Assembly (NCBI GenBank): GCA_945859605.1
Contig: OX243825.1
Coordinates: 15,747,784 to 15,811,783, forward strand
Direction: 5' to 3'
Source: Lumbricus rubellus
Lineage: Eukaryota; Annelida; Clitellata; Crassiclitellata; Lumbricidae
Length of the DNA: 64,000 nt
Positions 14,201 through 23,200 of the stretch are shown one piece after another. A program made the translations under genes and the position numbers. Each line of letters opens with the position of its first letter. Within the stretch, counting starts at the first letter, position 1. Below the pieces are notes generated by a model. It was given only the letters and a program-made list of their open reading frames with translations, was not told where the DNA came from and made no database searches.

Positions 14201-17200
14201 CGCAGAAAGAAACATCTTTGATCGTTCTTAGAATTCTCATTTTAACTTGTCAGTTTTTTTTTTTTATTATTCGGTGTAGAATTTTCTCAAAATATATGAT
14301 GTATACTTGTATGTTTGAACACTTGTTATGGCACCCCTTCAAGGAATCTGCTCAGAGGTGCTCTCAACAACAGCAGGGACGCTGAATCAGAGTTTCATGC
14401 CAAGACACATGAGCAATTGCGAGTGAAGAACTTGCTCAGGTTCTCTACATGGCGGCTTGATGGCAGGTGTTTGTTAGGGATGAAACGCTTAGGGATGAGC
14501 ACTTCTGAGTAGATGGTCTTGAAGGGGTGCTATATAAATCTTTTAAATGAATGATGAATGATTGCATTGTACTAATTCATTGTTTGTAGATGAGTGAGGA
14601 AGCGTTAGAGATACTGCACGAAGTGTACAACCATCTGCTGAAGCTTCTGTCGAAGGCTCGTATGTATGTTGGTGAGTCATCTTTCGCTGAAACATTTAAC
14701 CCTTTACCGACCGAGGGTATAGCATTTCCAATACCATTTACTACACTTTTGTCCGTAAAGGTTAATCAGCATCTGAAGCAATGATTTGGAGTTTCTGTTT
14801 GTATCTTCAGAATTTTTAAGATCTGTCAAAAAATTTAATATTTTTGCTTTAAAAATTAAATTGTATCACCGAGTCCTTTGAAGTTTGAAGGTGTATTTCC
14901 CTTTAGATGTAGCAGCGTGGGCAGTAATTTGGGGGGGAATAATTGTATGCATGGTATACATTTCAGTACTTAAATGAAGGCAGAGTTAACTGGTTAATTT
15001 TATTAACACGTTGACCGCCATGTACGAGTTAAGTCGTAGTACAACCAGTCATTTAACATGACGTGTAGGCAGTCAATGTGTTAAAGTGGAATTAATTATT
15101 CAATTTAAAATAATTATTGCGGTTTGCTATCTGTTACTTGAATTGTTATATGCCAATGTTCTGTTGTTTCAGATGCTCAAACGCACGGCACTTCGAAGCT
15201 CGTTTCTTATTTTGCTGTTCTCAACTATTGTTTGATCTCAAGAACCGAGAAGCAAATGGTACGTGTGCCTTAATTAAATCAAATCAAAGGTTATTTTAAT
15301 TATTATTATTAATATTATTTAGGATATTTTATATAGCGCTTCTTCAAGATAGGCTACTCAGAAGTGCTCCTGGCCCAACCACGGCGAAAATAGGACAGTT
15401 TTAGGATTCTTAAGGAACAGAGAGTTCTAAATAACCCCACAATGTTCCAGAGACTTCTGAATAACCCCAATTGATGTTACATTTTTAGTGTAAAAAGCAT
15501 GTTGTGCCACATATTTCAGATTCTTTAACCCTTTAATGACGATAGTGTACAAAAATGACTGAGAAACCCATGCAGATTGTCTTTAAAGTGTTAGAATATT
15601 TTGAAGATTTTTAAACATTATTGTGGTTAACAGAAATTAGACATTGAACTCGTTAACCGTTTCCAGCCGGAATTGTTTTGATACCTATCCTGTTAATGGG
15701 GTCACGGGTGACCCGGTCCGGCGGGAAAGAGTTAGACTTTGTAATTGTCATGGAGTAACGAATGTCACTTGTGTTTGCAGTTCTCTCGATACTTCAACGA
15801 CCTTTGGCTGCTCTTCCAGCCAAAGCTGTCTGAGCCGCCGATTGCTGTCCATCACAATAAGCAGGTAATACTGTTGTTAGGAAAACAATAAGCAGGTGAT
15901 ACTGTTAGGAAAACAATAAGCAAGTGATACTAATATTAGGAAAACAATAAGCAGGTGATACTAATATTAGGAAAACAATAAGCATGTAATACTAATATTA
16001 GGAAAACAATAAGCAGGTGATACCATAATTAGGGAAACTCCACATTGTTTCATATTACACTTAGACTGAGTGAATCTATGATACAGTCTGCAATGCGTTC
16101 TTCTACCTGTTGATTGTATCCCACAGAGTGCACCACACAAGATCGAAATGAAAGAGAAACTCCCTTAGTTCCAAGACTATGTGCTGGATAGAAAATATGA
16201 ACCAAGATATTCTTTGGATAGCAGAACATACAAGGAGCACTGCGTTTGATAAATTATATTAAAATGGAATATTCATTTTCCATATTTGATATTATTGTAT
16301 GCGTGTTTTCCTCCCGACTTCTCGAAACAGAGATTCCTGTTGTTATTTATCATTTTGATTTTTACTCTGCTATTGTATTGTATGCTACCTATGAATTTAT
16401 ATCGCGCCTCTCGCAGTGCCGACTAATCAGAGGTGCTTCAACTATGATATGTCTTGTAAGGTGGATTTCTGCTTAATATGACATTGTTTGTTTTCTTGAA
16501 GGCCATGCTGATTTTCTGGCATCAACTCTGTCTTGATTGTCCGGAGAACGTGAAACTGATTGTCAGCAATCCAACTGTCACGAAGAACATTGCTTTCAAC
16601 TACATACTGTACGTACGAGCATTTATTCATTTTGCTTCTAGATACATATCACACAGGCTTCACTGAAATATCTGTCTTATTTGATCGTAAGTTGGTAAAT
16701 AAGTATTTTTTATTAGTCCACTTGTAAGTGCACAATGGACATAGAACACCATTATAATTCATCGAAGTAATAATAATTGGTAATAAAATTTAAATTATTT
16801 AAAATATTAAAAAAGATGAAATATTAGTGTCAAACAAGTCATCTATGCAGCATTCTGGTGATAAATCCTTTTCCAATTGATGTTACTTGCTGTACTTTCT
16901 AGGTATTTGACATAGGTTATATAATGCTTCACATAATTAAGTAAGTAGGTAAGTTAATAATCAGCATGCTTCGCTATAATATTTGCGATCATAGTATAGT
17001 GTCTTAATGCCAACGAGCCTAATTTGTTGAAACTGTAATCGACCAGAATGTTTGCCATTTGAAAAAACGGAATACCTAGTAAATATTACTTTCAGCATGT
17101 TGAAAATAATGTTGTAGAGCTCTGCAATTCGGTACCATAATCTATTTTCTTTCGTACTGTGAAATCGGTATATCAATGTTAATCGAGATTTGTTTGTTTG

Positions 17201-20200
17201 TATGTGCACTTGTTATAGCGCCCCTTCAAGCTCTCTCTACTCAGAGGCGCTCCCGAATGCAGAGCGGACACTGCATCGGAGTTTCACGCCGAAGCGCTGA
17301 GCAATTGCGAGTGAAGGACTTGCCCAAGGTCCCTACGCGGTGGCTTGAGGGTGGATTCGAACCTTCCTGCTCTAAGGCAACGACTACACCACCGTGCCCC
17401 ACGACCCGATGGGATCAGATTTAATATGGTTGTCGTAAACTTTTCAGGGCTGATCATGAAGATCAAGAGGTTGTGATCATCAATCGAACGATGCTACCGG
17501 CGTACTACGGGATCCTACGCATGTGCTGCCAACAGTCGCGTGCCTTCACACGCCAGTTGGCTCAGCACCAGAACATACGCTGGGCATTTAAGAACATCAC
17601 GCCACACCCATCGCATTACACGGTTGTAAGTATGCTGGTGGACTTGAATTACTTTAATTGTGATGTTGTGATTTTGTATTGTTTCAGAATTTCTGCCACA
17701 TTTCAACTGTATTTCGTTATTTCACTGGTAACTGAGTAATTGCAATTGCCAATTGAGTGCTTCTGTGTGGCCTACCTTGAAGAGGTGCTACCTATATAAA
17801 ACTGCCTAAATAAATAAATAAATTAATTGGGCTGTTATTTTATGTATGTTTTTTAGTATGCTTGTATGTCCTATTATGTTTATTATGTTTCTGAGGAGTG
17901 AAGGTTTTCCGTAAGGAAAGACCCACGATGTTCTCAATTAACCCTTAACCAACCATCATACTTTGTAAATGGTATGGGAAATCCTATACTCTCAGTCGGT
18001 ACATGGTTATAGCATACGCGAACCTGTGGCAGGGTTTTGCAAGTGCAGCCAATGTTTGTATGTATGTGCACTTGTTATAGCGCCCCTTCAAGCTCGCTCA
18101 CTCTACTCAGAGGCGCTCCCGAATGCAGAGCGGACACTGCATCAGTGTTTCACGCCGAAGCGCTGAGCAATCATGAGTGAAGGACTTGCCCAAAGTCCTT
18201 ACACGCGGCGAGGTGGATTCAAACCTCGAACCTTCCGGCTCAAAGGCAACGACGCCACCAGTATGACAGGAGAATTCTGTTTTTGATCTGTTTCAGGCGG
18301 TCGATGAGTTGTTTCGGATGATGCAGTTGATGGTGACGTCGTATCCAGACTCAACGGAGGAAGAGCTGAAAGCCATCGTCCACTTCCGACGCAGCACGAT
18401 GCAACTCTACCTGCAGGAGTTGGATTCAAGGAACACGTGGCAGGCGCTGACCACGTATGTAGCGACCTGGAATGGCCTCCCCTTGATGTACCTTTCTATA
18501 ACTCCTTCTCGGGCATTCATCTCTCATATTAAGACAGTTCGTTTTGGCCATGCTGGGGTTTGGGAGCATCTCTTAGTAGTCCTTGTAGAGAGGCGCTATA
18601 AAAATTCTCATAACAATTGAATGAATGAATTAATATATGTCTTTATTTATTGGGCGTTCCTACAGTCTTATATGACAGCTGGGAAAGCATCTTAATGGTG
18701 TTGACAGGTTGCTGTCCCTCAGATGATCAGATCTAAAGAGTTGCGACTATAATTTGTGTCACGCGAAGCACCAGAAGCATGTTAATGCAGATTGGTCACT
18801 GTCAGTGAGCATTGTGACAAAGTCTGGCAGTTGGATGACTACCAGTAGTTTTAGTTGATTCCAAATTGTCTATGAAACATGCCAGTGCTCTGAGCAAATG
18901 CTTTTTCTAGTTGATTTCTTATTGAGCAATACTCTGGATGTTTATTTTAGCGGTACGTGTTCACAATCTGCAAGATTTCATAGCTGCTTTATTCTTCTGT
19001 TGTGCTTTCCTGTCAGTTGAACAGCCTTTTTTCTTTTCTATAAAATTTGCTTGGAGACCATCTAGATATTGGGGTTGTCTCGAGTTTTTTTTCTAAGTTT
19101 TTAATCCTCATCCATTTTGCAGATTCTGTCCAAAAAAAATTGAAATTTTTTGGTTGTGTAGTTCTAGAAGTAATAATTTTATCTATATGTATTTTTTATA
19201 TTAAAATTACAAATAAGTCAAAGGCAATTTGATGATTTTAAACGAAAATTATTTTGTACAACAGAGCGCTGAAGATTCTGATGGATAGTCACGAAGATCG
19301 AGTGTTTGTGATGCAACACAATGGATTGCCTGCACTGCACGAGGTAGAACTTTGTCTCTTCATCTTGTCTCTAGATTCTTCTCATTGTCCTGTGCACTGT
19401 GTACTTGGTTTTTAAGTTGCCACTTCATACTTTAATCACATACTGAATTGGTTTTCCAATTCGGCTCATTTTTGTGCATTCTCATTGTTAAAGCACTTTT
19501 TGGATATTGCATTGGAAGATTTTTCCACTTCATTCTAGTGTCAATCTTCGATTTGTGGCGCCAGGGCTCATAACCCGTCACATGTCGGTTTCCGGCATTT
19601 TTTTCCAGTCATATTGTGCAATAGTTTGGCATTTAAATACTTTTTGCAGAGGGAAAACATCGTTTTTCGGACTAAAGTTATACTTATTTGATTCTTTCAT
19701 TGGTATGGAGTGAGAAAAAAAGTAGAAAGTTTCAGAATTTTAGTGTCCTGTAAAGTCCTCAGAAACCATTACCGGTACTTTATCATTCTGCAATTTTTCT
19801 GGGCAAGAAATGGATACATTCTGTATCATACTAAACAAACGGCATCAAAATTTGGCTACTACTTTTGGAAATTATGATGAATTCATTGACAACTGCAGAA
19901 TTGAAGAATTTCTGTTCTTTTGACCTATCTCGCCTGTTTTAGCTTCTATCACAATATCTAGGAAGCAATGAGCGACGAGTTTTGAGCCTAGGCATCTCAT
20001 TTCATGCTTGATCTCGAACTCAAACTCGATTCTTTACCATTATTAGGCCCTCCTTATGGAATTCCCTCCGATCTGCATGGGATTCTCCTCTCTGGATCTC
20101 TATCTACATCTCGCTCTTACGGCTAATTTTTCTCTGGGGGTTATTGCATTGGAAGCACAGCTGAATGGCCACAGCTGTGAGCAATGCTATAAAACACTAA

Positions 20201-23200
20201 TTACATTACATTGCATTTGTGCGATGCTCAGAGCAAGTACAAAGCTCTTGGTCAATTTGAAAAGTGGTTTTGACATCTGGATCCTGACACTTAGCATACA
20301 TTCCTTGAGATGTGTTTGTGCAAAATTCATTGCGCACGTGTAATGAGTGCTCAAAATTAATAATAAATCAATTGCCTCTGGCTGTTACATGTGATTTTTA
20401 AATCATGTTGCAGGCTTTCAACACTCTGCACATGATGCATCATGAGGCGACCGCCTGCCACGTTACGGATGAGATTATTCTAGTCCTTGGTCTTGTTACA
20501 CAGATCCTGACGACTGCCAGGAAATGCATCGCAGAAAAGAAGAGTCAGTCATCAGAAACATTTTCTTACTTAAATCAAGAGCTTGAACGATGGAACCTAT
20601 ATATTTTAGCTATATCAATAATCAATATGCTGAACTTAGACTTTTAGTTTTAGTTTTACTTGTTTACTGTGTTCAACAGAGTTGTCTGTAGCATGCCCCA
20701 ACTTTCAATTGAGAGGTCAACAGATTCAAATTCCCGCCAGGGCTGATACGTGGTTTGAAATTTCTGCTCCTTTTGCGCCCCTAGGCAGCTCAGTTACAAT
20801 GAGTACACTCACTGTACACTGTGTACAACTTTGGTGGAAAAATTGAGATGGCAACCACCATCAAAGTCGGGGATAAGAAAATAAAGTCATTTACATTTCA
20901 TAGCTAAAAGAATTTGCTTCACCATCATTTAGGCTTTTGTGAATAACTTGTATTATAATGGATGTAGACATTTGTCTGTTATTGCTTACATGAATGTGTT
21001 TATCTGCTGCAGCTGTGGAAGTCAAACTTCATCTGACGAGTTGGAAAGAGCGGTTTGAGTTCGCACGAAAGCTTCTGACTTTGCTGAATTCTTATTCCCC
21101 TCCTGACATTCGACAAGCTACATTTGGTAAGCAGAGTATATGGTTTATAATAATTGATTAACAAACAGCTACTATTTTGCCAGTGGTTAATGTGAGGTAT
21201 CAAAGGATGGCAGACCTGGTCAGTACCCAGATCAGTCCACAGGGACTTAAAGGTAATGCCGTAGTTCATGCTACTTAGCCCTGTGCAAGGAGTTGTCTTA
21301 GTTGAGCCCTGTGTTAAGGCCGAAATGACATAAATATGGAGCAAAGCTAGCAAATGGGGGAGAGATATGGGGGAGATAGTTTAGATGTTTAGTTTGAGTT
21401 ATTCTTAGCTAGAGTTTAGTTGGCTTTGAATTGTTTAATGGTGTCCAGTAAGCTTTCTTTAATGTTTGTTATAAAAGTCTTTGTTGCACTGCAGTGCTAT
21501 GTTGAAAATCATGTCTCACGCTATGACATGGCTAGTCCATGCATAGCCTCTATGGTGCAGATGCAGATTCTGATTTGTGCGGTTATGGATATTGAATAGT
21601 AATTCAACATGGATAACCTGAATTCATTAGAGCATCATTGTGACATGTTACAACACTATGACGAGGTTCCTGCATATTTATAATCGTAGTAGTCATTTGA
21701 CGACATAATGAATTTATGTAGTGCTTTTTCAGGAAGTGCTCCTCTGAGGTGCTTCCATTCTTCAGAGTGTTTACTTTTATAACTGAAGAATGTCCGTTAG
21801 TACATGCAATACCACTGTGCCTTCGTGAGATTCTTGTTAAGGCGCTATATAAATGATCATATACATACATACATACATACATACATACATACATACATAC
21901 ATACATACATACATACTGTATTTTAAGAATAGTGCAGACGTTTCTTATCTTAAAATTTCTATTTCCTGTTGTGTTGTGTAGAATGCCTTCGAGAGATGGT
22001 GCTAACGTTCCAGAATGAGTGCATCCAGACGATTGTTCCTGTCTTGGTGCAGGCGCACAGCATTTTCCAGGAGAACAACATGCCAAGTATGTGTTGCCCA
22101 CTGCTCCTAAACCCTTTACCCGTTCATTTTGAAATTTCAGACCCGTTTTCAGCGGATATTCTCGGGGCAAACGGGTAAAAGATTAAAATGCTTCAGATTC
22201 AAGTTTTTATGTGTGATTAAATCTTATCCATGTATTGATGTTTGTAATTTATGCTACCTCACCCTGAAATTTGTTAGTGAAAGGTTAACTATTTTTTACT
22301 ATTCTCATTGAATATATCTTTCCACTAAAAAATTTTTTCCTGCCACTGTTCTTTGCCCAACACTTCCACCCATAGGTTTATTGGTGACTGAATAGATTCT
22401 GTTACATTATGTATGTTCTTTTTAAAGTTAATTTCCCAATGACATCCAAGTAGATGTTTTGCGTTTTGTTCCCAATTTGGTGAAAATAACATTCTGATTG
22501 TTTGCTAAGATGCACCCTGTTTAGATCTCTTTAAACAGCCATGTTCAGAGCACTTTGAGGGGGTTCTTAATTGAGCTATATAAAAGGCCAGATACATGCA
22601 TACGTAAATACAGGTTTATTTTGTCACATGACATTTCAGTGTGACGTTGTGCATGTAAGAAATTTATTTAATTATTTATTTATTTAATAATTGTTATTTG
22701 ACTTATATGCTGGTTTTAATGATTAAATTGTTGGATTTGTGTTTGAAGTTACGATGGGTCCATACTTTCCGAAAACCGGCCAGAAAGGATTGATGCACAA
22801 ATCGAACATTCGATCGCCTCGTCCGCAGTTCCAGATGTTCCTGCACAGTAATCAACTGGAATCATCGAAGGTAGGAACCGCATTTTTTCTCTGTTACGAT
22901 AGACTTAGCTTAGTATTAAGTTTCATTAGCCATAGACAACACACTGGTGGCTTGGCAAAGTAGTTAGTTGTCCCAGGTAGTCTTACGTAAACATGTGTGC
23001 AAGGAGTGTGTGCATAGTGGACAAGAAGTGCAGTGGAACGAAGGGAATTTATATATATGTATTTATTCATGTATGTAATTTTCACCAATAATAATATCAG
23101 TTGTAGTAGTACTAATAAATAATTAAACTTGTTGACAGCACGTTGTATATTAATGCATGTGCATTCAGTTGTGATAATTAATTACAGGAGACAACGTAGA

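Noticed and set aside
21604..22170. 188-codon minus-strand frame
   Set aside because: Crosses a CATA microsatellite and the antisense of a USP34 exon.
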